Source of the DNA: Cellvibrionales bacterium UBA4451
GTDB taxonomy: Bacteria; Pseudomonadota; Gammaproteobacteria; Pseudomonadales; Porticoccaceae
Assembly (NCBI GenBank): GCA_002390285.1
Contig: DGPB01000008.1
Coordinates: 62,001 to 126,000 of the forward strand
Direction of reading: 5' to 3'
DNA: 64,000 nt
Numbering within the stretch: position 1 is the first letter of the stretch; each line of letters opens with the position of its first letter. Below are positions 14,486-22,237 of the stretch, piece after piece. A program made the position numbers and the translations under genes. The notes beneath the pieces were generated by a model that was not told the origin of the DNA, made no database searches, and saw only the letters and a list, made by a program, of their open reading frames with translations.

Positions 14486-16324
14486 CTAGCCAAATACATA
14501 GTCACCCGGCGCATCACGTAGCACGTTATAACCCGCTTTACTGGCCCCCATTGTTCGCTTGGGTACTTCGCCAATACTATGTTCATCTAGCCAATAATTC
14601 CATACGGGCCACCATGAACCCTGTTGGGTCTCTGTCGTTTCAGCCCACGTATCCGGATCAATGTATTTGTCCATAGGGTCGTGGGTTGCGAGCTGAAAGT
14701 GACGTCGAGGGTGTTCAGGGCCACAGACAATCCCAGCATTGTGCCCACCGTTGGTGAGCAAAAAAGTGACCTCTGAGCGTGTTAGCCCCTGAATTTTATA
14801 CACAGATTTCCATGGCGCCACATGATCGGTAGTGGTGCCGACGACAAATAAAGGGGTCCGGATATCTTGAAGTGCTATGGGTTTCTCGTCGACGATATAC
14901 TTGCACGAGGCGAGCTGGTTTTCCATAAACAGCTGTTGTAGATACCGGCTGTGCATATTGGCAGGCATACGGGTACCGTCAGCATTCCAGGCCATCAAGG
15001 CATTGGGTTGGGTATCTTGGCCAAGGTAATAACGGTCCACTGCGGGTTTCAGAATCATATCCTCAGCACGTAGGGCCTTAAAGGCATCTCCCATGCTGGA
15101 GGCTTCGAGGTAACCATCGGTCCACATGAGGCTATTGAGGAATGCCATTTGGCTGGAGCCTAGAAACCGTTTGATTTCTCCGGGTTCAGTGAAGTCCACC
15201 TGAGCGGCGAGTAAGGTAATACTGTTGAGAATATCATCGTCTTGGCGGGCAAGTGTGGCAGCACCAATTGACAGTAAGGTGCCACCAATACAGTAACCTA
15301 CTGCATTGATTTTTGTTTTGGGCGCGATGGCTTTGACTGCATCCAGAGCGGCAAAAAGTCCTGATTTCAGATAGTTATCCAGGCAGAGTTCCCGGTCATC
15401 TTTATCGGGATTCTTCCAGGAGATCATAAAAACAGTTTTCCCCTGATCAACCAAATACTTTACGAGTGATTTTTCTGGCGTGAGGTCTAGAATGTAATAC
15501 TTCATTATCCAGGCGGGCACGATTAATACGGGCTCTTTAATCACCGTTTTGGTTGCTGGGCTGTACTGAATGAGTTCCATTAACTCATTTTTAAAAATGA
15601 CCTTTCCTGGTGTTGTCGCTAGATTTTCACCTACCTTAAAGTCACCCATCTCAGGAGTATTCTTCTTGAGTAATGACGCTTGAATGTCTTTATGTAGATT
15701 ACTGATACCTTCTAGCAGATTGCGTCCTTTTTCATCCCAGGTGGTTTTTAGAACCTCCGGATTAGTGAGCGGAAAGTTGGATGGGGACAGTAATTGAAAT
15801 ATCTGCTCATTAATAAAATTAACGAGTTCAGTGTTGTCTGGATCCATGCCGGGAATATCGGTGGCCAGTTCCTTCAGCCAATCCATGGTGGCCAAATGGC
15901 CTCGGGCCAGCATATTAAACGGGGGCTTTTTCCAGAGCTCATGTTTAAACAATGATGAGGTTTGAGGCAGGGATTCATCGGATTTTTCTGTGACCGCCTT
16001 TGCTGCAGCTGCGGACAACTGCAACACTTTTTCCGCCAGACTTTGCAACAGTTGAAGGCGTCGAGCAGGCGCAAGGGCCAAGTGTCCCAGCCAGTCCGTG
16101 TAAGCCAGAATCAACTGCATGGGCGACATGCCGTTGGTGAGCTTGACGATACTTGCACGCAGTCGTGAGTCGATGTTGTCTACGGTTTCATCATCCAAGT
16201 TGGGTATTTTTTCAAGCAAACTATTCAGCATGCTATCTAGCTTAGGAATAAAGCTGGATGAGTCAGCATTGGTGTTCGTATCAGTGGTGTTATCAGTACT
16301 GGTGTCGGTAGAGTGGTCGGCCAT
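14486..16324 (-). CDS. phaC: Class I poly(3-hydroxyalkanoate) synthase
   Basis: Polymerises 3-hydroxyacyl-CoA into polyester storage granules. The 612-residue protein has the N-terminal PHA-synthase domain and an alpha/beta-hydrolase core. The lipase-like box is GYCIGG with nucleophile C345; TTDHVAPW supplies the aspartate and NGGHNAGIV the histidine. PAWIMKYYILDL and FMISWKNPD are family hallmarks, and size fits class I. The first ~24 residues are a low-complexity Asp/Thr/Asn/Ser stretch. No phaA, phaB, phaR or phasin gene is adjacent, so the precursor pathway must be encoded elsewhere. Transcription runs from an ATG at 16324; an AGGATG sequence lies a few bases ahead. Confidence 0.94.
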   Translation of the reverse strand: MADHSTDTSTDNTTDTNTNADSSSFIPKLDSMLNSLLEKIPNLDDETVDNIDSRLRASIVKLTNGMSPMQLILAYTDWLGHLALAPARRLQLLQSLAEKVLQLSAAAAKAVTEKSDESLPQTSSLFKHELWKKPPFNMLARGHLATMDWLKELATDIPGMDPDNTELVNFINEQIFQLLSPSNFPLTNPEVLKTTWDEKGRNLLEGISNLHKDIQASLLKKNTPEMGDFKVGENLATTPGKVIFKNELMELIQYSPATKTVIKEPVLIVPAWIMKYYILDLTPEKSLVKYLVDQGKTVFMISWKNPDKDDRELCLDNYLKSGLFAALDAVKAIAPKTKINAVGYCIGGTLLSIGAATLARQDDDILNSITLLAAQVDFTEPGEIKRFLGSSQMAFLNSLMWTDGYLEASSMGDAFKALRAEDMILKPAVDRYYLGQDTQPNALMAWNADGTRMPANMHSRYLQQLFMENQLASCKYIVDEKPIALQDIRTPLFVVGTTTDHVAPWKSVYKIQGLTRSEVTFLLTNGGHNAGIVCGPEHPRRHFQLATHDPMDKYIDPDTWAETTETQQGSWWPVWNYWLDEHSIGEVPKRTMGASKAGYNVLRDAPGDYVFG

Positions 16325-16404
16325 GAAAGCATCCTCGCGTTATGCGGACTATAACACTCGTGCCTTTATAATTTCATGGCTGGGTGGCAATAAATCAGGG
16401 TTGG

Positions 16405-17898
16405 TTAACGGGTAAGTGTTATCCGGTATCCAAGTGCCTCTGTCAGATGATCAATGCTTAACCCAGTGCTGTTATCCAGATCGGCAATGGTGCGCGCTAC
16501 TTTAAGAACTCGGTGAAACGCTCTAGCGGAAAGCCCGAGCTGTTGAACGGCCCGTTGCAACAGTGCTTTTTGGGGCTCGCTGAGTGGACAGTGCAGGATG
16601 ACTTCCTGGCTCGACATGTGGGCATTGATCTTGCCCGCGCGATCCAGCTGATATTGACGTGCTGTTTGTACTCGTTGATAGACAGTGCCACTGCTGTCGC
16701 CATCTGTTTTACCCTCTACGAGCTTATCGCCGGGCAAACTGGGTACGTCTACCTGAAGATCAATGCGATCGAGTAGTGGCCCAGAAATCTTATCCCGGTA
16801 GCGACGAGTTTGGTCGGGTGTGCACCGGCAACGCTCATTGCCCTGATAACCACAGGGACAGGGGTTCATGGCAGCGATAAGCTGAAAAGACGCTGGGTAG
16901 CGTATTTGTGCATTGATTCGTGAAATCATTATTTCGCGAGATTCCAACGGTTCCCGCAAGGCTTCTAGGACTTTGCGGGGAAACTCCGGCAATTCGTCCA
17001 AAAATAATACGCCATGGTGGGCCAGAGAAATTTCACCGGGCCGTGGAATACTGCCACCACCCACCAGCGCTATAGCTGAGGCCGTGTGGTGTGGCGCACG
17101 AAAAGGAGGGTGTCGGACATGTTTTCGGAGACCGAGTCCGGCCACTGAATGAATAGCAGCTACTTCCAGCATTTCCCATGGCTGTAGTGGGGGTAATATG
17201 CCAGGCAGTCGGCTGGCGAGCATCGTTTTACCCGTGCCCGGCGGGCCGCTAAGCAGTAGATTGTGGCCCCCGGCGGCAGCGATTTCCAGTGCACGTTTTG
17301 CGTGATGTTGACCGACTATTTCATTGAGGTCTGCCGCCGGTGAGGGGTGTTCTGGAGCGGGGGGGCATGAGTGCTGGGCGAGGAGCTGGTTGCCATTGAG
17401 ATGTGCACATACCGTGAGCAGGTGGTTGGCAGGGTAAACAGCTGTGTTATTTGCCAAGGCTGCTTCATCGGCATTGTCCATGGGCACAATTAGATCACGT
17501 TTGGCGCGCGCACAGGCGAGCGCTGTTGGCAGTACGCCATCTACTGCGCGTAACTCACCGGAAAGAGCCAGCTCGCCAATGACTTCGTAGTCATTCAGTC
17601 TCTCAGAGGGAATTTGGTTTGATGCGGCAAGAATGCCGAGCGCAATGGCAAGATCAAAGCGGCCGCCGCTCTTGGGAAGGTCTGCGGGTGCCAGGTTGAC
17701 GGTGATGCGTCGAGCGGGAAACTCAAAATGAGCATTCAGCAGTGCGCTTCGTACCCGATCTTTGCTTTCTTTAACCGCCGTTTCCGGCATGCCGACAATG
17801 GAGAGACTTGGCAAGCCGTTAGTAAGGTGAACCTCCACCGTGACGGGTGGTGCATCGATGCCAGATTTGGCGCGCGTGTGAATAATGGCAAGTGCCAT
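16405..17898 (-). CDS. comM: YifB/ComM-family Mg-chelatase-like AAA+ ATPase
   Basis: A 497-residue protein with an N-terminal Lon-protease-like subdomain (about 1-170, DVEVHLTNGLPS-type start and DLPKSGGRFDLAIALGILAA), an AAA+ module with Walker A LSGPPGTGKTMLASRLPG and Walker B GVLFLDELPEF, and a C-terminal Mg-chelatase-like domain (MNPCPCGYQG). ComM in Vibrio and Haemophilus is a hexameric helicase promoting branch migration during natural transformation. Presence next to a type IV pilus-bearing genome fits DNA uptake, though the family is widespread in non-competent bacteria. It is 136 bp downstream of ubiK in the same direction. Confidence 0.92.
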   Translation of the reverse strand: MALAIIHTRAKSGIDAPPVTVEVHLTNGLPSLSIVGMPETAVKESKDRVRSALLNAHFEFPARRITVNLAPADLPKSGGRFDLAIALGILAASNQIPSERLNDYEVIGELALSGELRAVDGVLPTALACARAKRDLIVPMDNADEAALANNTAVYPANHLLTVCAHLNGNQLLAQHSCPPAPEHPSPAADLNEIVGQHHAKRALEIAAAGGHNLLLSGPPGTGKTMLASRLPGILPPLQPWEMLEVAAIHSVAGLGLRKHVRHPPFRAPHHTASAIALVGGGSIPRPGEISLAHHGVLFLDELPEFPRKVLEALREPLESREIMISRINAQIRYPASFQLIAAMNPCPCGYQGNERCRCTPDQTRRYRDKISGPLLDRIDLQVDVPSLPGDKLVEGKTDGDSSGTVYQRVQTARQYQLDRAGKINAHMSSQEVILHCPLSEPQKALLQRAVQQLGLSARAFHRVLKVARTIADLDNSTGLSIDHLTEALGYRITLTR

Positions 17899-18034
17899 TG
17901 TTACCCTCCGTGGTGTTTGAGCAGAGAATCATTTCTCTGTGCTATCGGCTTCGCCGGATGTTCTGTTTCTCTCTAGGATCGTTTTTCTAATATAGAACGG
18001 GAGGCATTCCTGTCTACCCGTCTTATGGGTTGTT

Positions 18035-18286
18035 TTATTTGTCGCTAACGTGAGATTCCAATTCAGCCAGTTGTTTTTCCAGTGCCTCCAGTTTTTCTCT
18101 GGTGCGGGCCAATACGGCGCGCTGAGCATCAAACTCATCTCGGGTCACTAGATCCAGTTTATCAAAAGCTGCTTGGGCGGCAGTACGCATCTTTTGCTGA
18201 AACTCACTGCCTAGGGCTTCGGCCCCAGGTGTGATGACACTGTTTAGCTGATGCAAAAACTGGTTGAGTAACTCGTCTGGCTTCAT
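18035..18286 (-). CDS. ubiK: Ubiquinone biosynthesis accessory factor UbiK (BMFP family)
   Basis: An 83-residue helical protein of the UbiK/YqiC family. The N-terminal amphipathic region (LLNQFLHQLNSVITPG) is followed by FQQKMRTAAQAAFDKLDLVTRDEFDAQRAV and a C-terminal coiled coil (TREKLEALEKQLAELE) that mediates trimerisation. UbiK helps the Ubi complex assemble ubiquinone. It is divergent from torF-glnK-amtB, and the 275-bp gap between them holds the sigma54 promoter described below. The same ubiK / glnK-amtB arrangement is known in Pseudomonas. Confidence 0.9.
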   Translation of the reverse strand: MKPDELLNQFLHQLNSVITPGAEALGSEFQQKMRTAAQAAFDKLDLVTRDEFDAQRAVLARTREKLEALEKQLAELESHVSDK

Positions 18287-18413
18287 TGATCGGTAGCTCC
18301 TTTAAAATAGCAGCTATTCTAGCCTGAATATTTTTTCATGCCGAATCTATTCTTTTTCTATCCCTTTTTGGTGCGTTACCGATTCGCATTATGGTTTTTT
18401 GCACCAAATTGAA

Positions 18414-18428
18414 GCACTGTTTTGGTGC
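18414..18428 (+). promoter_or_regulatory. NtrC-like enhancer site upstream of torF-glnK-amtB
   Basis: GCAC-TGTTTT-GGTGC at 18414-18428 fits the NtrC dyad GCAC-N6-GGTGC exactly. It is centred about 76 bp upstream of the predicted sigma54 start. Two further GGTGC/GCACC half-sites, each with an A/T-rich TTTT flank, lie at 18370-18374 and 18401-18405, suggesting cooperative binding. Assignment to NtrC rests on the match and on the nitrogen-related genes downstream. Confidence 0.65.
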
Positions 18429-18470
18429 GCGTGTTACCAAGCTTAGATAATACGGGAGCTTCAGGATTGT

Positions 18471-18486
18471 TGGCATGCCAAATGCA
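18471..18486 (+). promoter_or_regulatory. Sigma54 (-24/-12) promoter for torF-glnK-amtB
   Basis: TGGCATGCCAAATGCA has GG at 18472-18473 and GC at 18484-18485, the exact 12-bp offset needed by RpoN. The predicted start is near 18497, leaving a leader of about 65 nt before the torF ATG. The NtrC-like dyad lies upstream at a workable distance. Confidence 0.7.
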
Positions 18487-18561
18487 TTATTCCTATCGAA
18501 ACCATCTAATTGGTTACGTTTATAAATTTTTTTTGCTGTTGTTACTATTTCGGAGAAGCTT

Positions 18562-19338
18562 ATGAATGCTTTTAACAAAACACTCGCTATAACGACTCTC
18601 GCACTGACCGTGCCGATGGTTGCCTCTGTTGCTACTGCCGCTGAAGTGTCAGGCAATGTGACGTTAACCACTGACTATAAGTTCCGTGGTATTTCTCAAA
18701 ATGATACAGGCCCAGCCATTCAGGGTGGATTTGATGTGGCCTTTGAAAATGGTATTTATGTAGGGACCTGGGGATCGGTCGTTGATTTCCAAGATCCCGA
18801 TGGTTCCGATGCTGATTTTGAGCTCGATTACTATGTGGGCTATGGCGGAAACATCAATGAAAACGTGTCTTACGACGTAGGGTATATCTATTACGATTAC
18901 CCCGGGTCTGACGAAACCGTATTTGATCTTACTGGTAAACGTGATCTCGATTACCAAGAATTCTACGGTAGCGTTTCTTTTTCAGATTTTACTCTGGGAG
19001 CCGCTTACTCCGATGACTATTGGTTAGAAACAGGTGAGTTCTACTATGTCTACGGCGATTACAGTTTGAGCCTGCCACAGGAGTTTTCTCTCGATTTTCA
19101 CTACGGTTATAACTCGTTTGAATTTGCCAGTGGTGACAGTAATCCCAAAGATGCTGAACAAGCATTTCTGAGTAACGATGAAGATAGTTATTCCGACTAC
19201 TCCATTACGCTGAACAAATCTTATATGGGTGTTGATTTCAGCCTTAGCTGGATTGATACAGATCTTGATAGCAAAGATTGCTTTGATACCGATTGGTGTG
19301 ACAGCTCTGTTGTCTTTGCCATTAGTAAAAGTCTGTAA
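18562..19338 (+). CDS. TorF-family putative outer-membrane porin
   Basis: A 258-residue protein with a cleavable signal peptide (hydrophobic core TLALTVPMVASVATAA, cleavage near AAEVSG). The mature part is rich in aromatic and acidic residues in alternating strands and ends in a short aromatic-poor VVFAISKSL segment. The opening VSGNVTLTTDYKFRGISQND is the TorF family hallmark (gammaproteobacterial putative porin). It is likely a small beta-barrel letting a solute through the outer membrane. It is the first gene after the NtrC-like/sigma54 promoter and lies 57 bp before glnK, so it may carry ammonium or an organic nitrogen compound; this is inference from position. GGAG lies about 8 nt before the ATG. 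Confidence 0.87.
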   Translation: MNAFNKTLAITTLALTVPMVASVATAAEVSGNVTLTTDYKFRGISQNDTGPAIQGGFDVAFENGIYVGTWGSVVDFQDPDGSDADFELDYYVGYGGNINENVSYDVGYIYYDYPGSDETVFDLTGKRDLDYQEFYGSVSFSDFTLGAAYSDDYWLETGEFYYVYGDYSLSLPQEFSLDFHYGYNSFEFASGDSNPKDAEQAFLSNDEDSYSDYSITLNKSYMGVDFSLSWIDTDLDSKDCFDTDWCDSSVVFAISKSL

Positions 19339-19350
19339 TTAAAAAGGGCT

Positions 19351-19372
19351 GTGCTCCCGATTGAGGGGGCAC
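19351..19372 (+). other. Intercistronic hairpin between torF and glnK
   Basis: GTGCTCCC (19351-19358) pairs with GGGGGCAC (19365-19372) around a GATTGA loop, giving 8 bp with one U-G pair. No T-tract follows, so it is unlikely to be a strong terminator. It could protect the 3' end of torF mRNA or set the torF to glnK expression ratio. Confidence 0.5.
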
Positions 19373-19395
19373 CGTAATATCTAAGGAGCAATGCG

Positions 19396-19734
19396 ATGAA
19401 AATGATCACAGCAGTTGTTAAGCCTTTTAAGCTGGATGATGTGCGAGAAGCTCTCGCTGCTATAGGCGTGCAAGGCGTGACGGTAACAGAGGTAAAAGGT
19501 TTTGGTCGGCAGAAAGGCCATACCGAACTTTATCGAGGCGCTGAGTATGTGGTGGACTTTCTTCCAAAAGTAAAATTGGAACTGGCCCTAGCAGACGACA
19601 TGGTTGACGGCGCCATTGAGGCAATCACCTCAGCGGCTAATACCGGAAAAATTGGTGACGGTAAGATTTTTATTTCGGATCTGCAAGAAGTGATTCGAAT
19701 CCGTACCGGTGAAACGGGTGCTGAAGCAGTATAA
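19396..19734 (+). CDS. glnK: PII nitrogen regulatory protein, copy 1
   Basis: A 112-residue PII signal protein. It senses 2-oxoglutarate and ATP/ADP, and GlnK types block AmtB when nitrogen is plentiful. The T-loop carries the uridylylated tyrosine Y51 (ELYRGAEYVVDFLPK), the B-loop is TGKIGDGKIF and the C-loop VIRIRTGETG. Being directly upstream of amtB (33 bp) it is the GlnK type. AAGGAG precedes the ATG at a good distance. The second PII at 21229 shares roughly four fifths of its residues. Confidence 0.95.
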   Translation: MKMITAVVKPFKLDDVREALAAIGVQGVTVTEVKGFGRQKGHTELYRGAEYVVDFLPKVKLELALADDMVDGAIEAITSAANTGKIGDGKIFISDLQEVIRIRTGETGAEAV

Positions 19735-19767
19735 CTTCACATTTTATAAACAGGGGAGACTTGAATC

Positions 19768-21021
19768 ATGAGTCCTGAAATTATTGAAGTAAAGTACGCA
19801 TTAGACACGTTTTATTTTCTCGTGTGTGGTGCTCTTGTTATGTGGATGGCAGCGGGTTTTACCATGCTGGAGGCGGGGCTAGTTCGCGCTAAAAATACCA
19901 CTGAAATTCTAACCAAAAACGTAGCGCTATATGCTGTTTCCTGCGTCATGTACCTATTGATGGGTTACACCATTATGTACGGCGGCAGCGAAGGCGGTAT
20001 TCTGCCTGATTTGTGGTTTGGCAATAGCATTGCCAATGCTAGCGCAGAAGATGTACTTGCAAGCGGCGGTGAAACGTATTACTCCGGTGCTGCAGATTTC
20101 TTCTTCCAGGTAGTATTTGTTGCTACGGCTATGTCGATTGTATCGGGTGCTGTTGCTGAGCGGATGAAACTCTGGGCATTCCTGATCTTTGCTATCGCGA
20201 TGACCGGCTTCATTTATCCTATGCAGGGTATGTGGAAATGGGGCGGCGGCTTCCTTGATGCTGCAGGCTTCCAGGATTTTGCGGGTTCAGGTGTGGTGCA
20301 TCTGTGCGGTGCTACTGCTGCGTTGGCCGGCGTGTTGTTACTCGGTGCACGTAAAGGAAAATACACGGCAGATGGTCGTACCAATGCGATTCCCGGTGCC
20401 AATATGCCGCTGGCAGCCATTGGTATGTTTATTCTTTGGATGGGCTGGTTTGGTTTTAATGGTGGCTCGGAGTTAAAAGTGTCTGATATTGGCGAAGCCA
20501 ATGCAGTTGCCGATATCTTCGTCAACACCAATGCGGCAGCTTGCGGTGGTTTGATTGCAGCATTGCTTCTTGGTCATATCCTGTTTGGTAAGGCTGATCT
20601 GACCATGGCAGTGAATGGTGCTTTGGCTGGTTTGGTTGCTATTACCGCTGAACCACTGGCGTGGGGCGCTATTGGCGCCACACTGATTGGTGCTGTAGGT
20701 GGTGTTATTGTTGTCTTTTCAGTAACGACCATGGACAAGCTGAAAATCGATGATCCTGTGGGTGCTATTTCTGTCCACGGTGTGGTCGGTATCTGGGGCT
20801 TGTTGGCGGTATGCCTCTCTGGAAACGAAGATGCGACTCTAGTGGGTCAGCTCACCGGTATTGGTGTGATCTTCGCCTGGACCTTTGTCACCAGCCTAAT
20901 TGTTTGGGCTGCCCTAAAAGCTGTTATCGGTATTCGGGTAGGTGACCAGGAAGAGTATGAGGGTGTAGATTCCTCGGAGTGTGGCATTGAGGCCTATCCT
21001 GAGTTTGCTAGCACAAAGTAA
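19768..21021 (+). CDS. amtB: Ammonium transporter AmtB
   Basis: A 417-residue Amt/Rh channel of about 11 membrane helices in the inner membrane. The pore twin histidines are H178 (SGVVHLCGAT) and H338 (ISVHGVVGIWG), and D170 corresponds to the structural aspartate of E. coli AmtB. The phenylalanine gate is in DFFFQVVF. No cleavable signal peptide is obvious, unlike in E. coli. GGGGAG precedes the ATG. It follows glnK and ends in a strong terminator 38 bp after its stop. Expression is probably NtrC/sigma54 driven through the torF promoter. Confidence 0.96.
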   Translation: MSPEIIEVKYALDTFYFLVCGALVMWMAAGFTMLEAGLVRAKNTTEILTKNVALYAVSCVMYLLMGYTIMYGGSEGGILPDLWFGNSIANASAEDVLASGGETYYSGAADFFFQVVFVATAMSIVSGAVAERMKLWAFLIFAIAMTGFIYPMQGMWKWGGGFLDAAGFQDFAGSGVVHLCGATAALAGVLLLGARKGKYTADGRTNAIPGANMPLAAIGMFILWMGWFGFNGGSELKVSDIGEANAVADIFVNTNAAACGGLIAALLLGHILFGKADLTMAVNGALAGLVAITAEPLAWGAIGATLIGAVGGVIVVFSVTTMDKLKIDDPVGAISVHGVVGIWGLLAVCLSGNEDATLVGQLTGIGVIFAWTFVTSLIVWAALKAVIGIRVGDQEEYEGVDSSECGIEAYPEFASTK

Positions 21022-21058
21022 TCTCTCCACCATTTTCTCACTTTTTATCTCCACTTTT

Positions 21059-21090
21059 AGGGGCTGGTCTTAAGACCAGCCCCTTTTTTT
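21059..21090 (+). terminator. Rho-independent terminator after amtB
   Basis: AGGGGCTGGTCTT (21059-21071) is followed directly by its exact complement AAGACCAGCCCCT (21072-21084), then a T-run to 21090. The G+C-rich stem and T-tract make a strong terminator that separates amtB from the second PII gene. Confidence 0.92.
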
Positions 21091-21228
21091 AACAACAAAA
21101 AACGACGGTTCCTGGTGATCATTCTGGGGGGGTGGCTCAGCGCAGCTATTCAGGAGTACAATTCACTGACGGGACCAGTATTTTTTTCGCAGGTCCCCTA
21201 GAAATAATGAAACGTATAAGGTAGTCAT

Positions 21229-21567
21229 ATGAAGCTTATTACAGCCGTTGTAAAACCCTTCAAGTTGGACGATGTTCGTGAGGCACTTGCTGAGGTTGGC
21301 GTACAGGGTATTACCGTCTCTGAGGTGAAAGGTTTTGGGCGCCAAAAGGGCCACACTGAGCTTTATCGTGGTGCAGAATATGTAGTGGATTTTCTGCCCA
21401 AGGTTAAGCTGGAAATTGCTATTGATGATGACCAAGTTGACACCGTCGTAGAGGCCATCACAAAATCAGCTCATACCGGTAAGATTGGTGATGGGAAAAT
21501 CTTTATCACCACGCTTGAAGAGGTTATCCGTATTCGTACCGGAGAGACCGGTAGCGAGGCGGTATAG
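21229..21567 (+). CDS. PII nitrogen regulatory protein, copy 2
   Basis: A second full-length 112-residue PII with Y51 in the T-loop and all ligand loops intact. Differences from copy 1 cluster at residues 21-31 and 62-83 and in the S/T/E choice near IFITTLEEV. It lies beyond the amtB terminator, so it has its own promoter; no -24/-12 element with correct spacing is seen in the 138 bp upstream. AAGG sits about 8 nt ahead of the ATG. It could be the general GlnB that talks to GlnE, NtrB and other targets while copy 1 serves AmtB, or a recent GlnK duplicate. No partner gene decides this. Confidence 0.93.
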   Translation: MKLITAVVKPFKLDDVREALAEVGVQGITVSEVKGFGRQKGHTELYRGAEYVVDFLPKVKLEIAIDDDQVDTVVEAITKSAHTGKIGDGKIFITTLEEVIRIRTGETGSEAV

Positions 21568-21615
21568 TGGTGTATAAGTACCTCTGTTGGTGAACGCACG
21601 TACTTTTCTAACGGA

Positions 21616-22164
21616 CTAGCGTTCACTTAATAAATAGCACTGTTCCAAAAAGTCACGACACCCCTGAATATCATTGAGACTGCTTTCTTCCACAATGACC
21701 ATGTGGGGGTTAGCGGTCTTCAGCGCTTTCACATATAAACCATCACTGTTGTCGATCTGCTGGTTAGTGGTGTCATAAATAGGGGTGGAGCCTGCGCCAC
21801 AACTGGGTGAGCGCGATTTTACAATATAAGCACAGAACGCTTGGCATTGGGTGCTGGAGAGCTGTTTGGCGGTGGTCTCCAATGCGTTAGTGACGTCAAG
21901 ATCACTCTGCTCAACACCCAGTGCACGGATTTCTTCTTGGGTTTTTACTAGCTGAACCGGTGGGCGTGGTATACCCAATCCTGCTTCAACTTCCGGGCAA
22001 ATAACCTGTAAATCTAACCAAGGAGACAATTCATCATTGATGAGTTGATGGTATTTATCACCACCATCGTAACGCACACGTTCTCCCACCAAGCAGGCAC
22101 TGATGCCAACCTTGGGTTGCTGCCTACGCTGTTTGGTTAAGTGAATAGCGGAAAGGTCGCTCAT
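21616..22164 (-). CDS. DUF523-family protein
   Basis: A 182-residue protein whose DUF523 domain fills most of the length. Hallmarks are VGISACLVGERVRYDGG near residue 18, VICPEVEAGLGIPRPPVQL, and SRSPSCGAGSTPIYD; the conserved cysteines in these segments suggest metal binding or thiol chemistry. Function is not established. Some relatives are fused to a DUF1722 domain; this one is stand-alone. It is upstream of the SIMPL gene in the same direction, with a short repeat-bearing gap between them. Confidence 0.85.
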   Translation of the reverse strand: MSDLSAIHLTKQRRQQPKVGISACLVGERVRYDGGDKYHQLINDELSPWLDLQVICPEVEAGLGIPRPPVQLVKTQEEIRALGVEQSDLDVTNALETTAKQLSSTQCQAFCAYIVKSRSPSCGAGSTPIYDTTNQQIDNSDGLYVKALKTANPHMVIVEESSLNDIQGCRDFLEQCYLLSER

Positions 22165-22178
22165 GGTTTGTCTCTTTG

Positions 22179-22237
22179 CTTAAGGATTGTTTCTTTACTT
22201 AAGGTTTTTTACTTAAGGCTCAGCTCTCTACTTAGGG
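22179..22237. repeat. Short imperfect repeats of ACTTAAGG in the DUF523-SIMPL gap
   Basis: Four copies of an ACTTAAGG-like octamer lie at 22179-22186 (GCTTAAGG), 22197-22204, 22211-22218 and 22230-22237 (ACTTAGGG), each preceded by a T-rich stretch. The spacing is irregular (18, 14 and 19 bp). The last copy contains the SIMPL stop codon. The array covers nearly the whole 67-bp intergenic gap. Confidence 0.6.

Noticed and set aside
21133..21146. Possible sigma54 promoter TGGC...GC upstream of the second PII gene
   Set aside because: The GG (21134-21135) to GC (21145-21146) offset is 11 bp, not the required 12.
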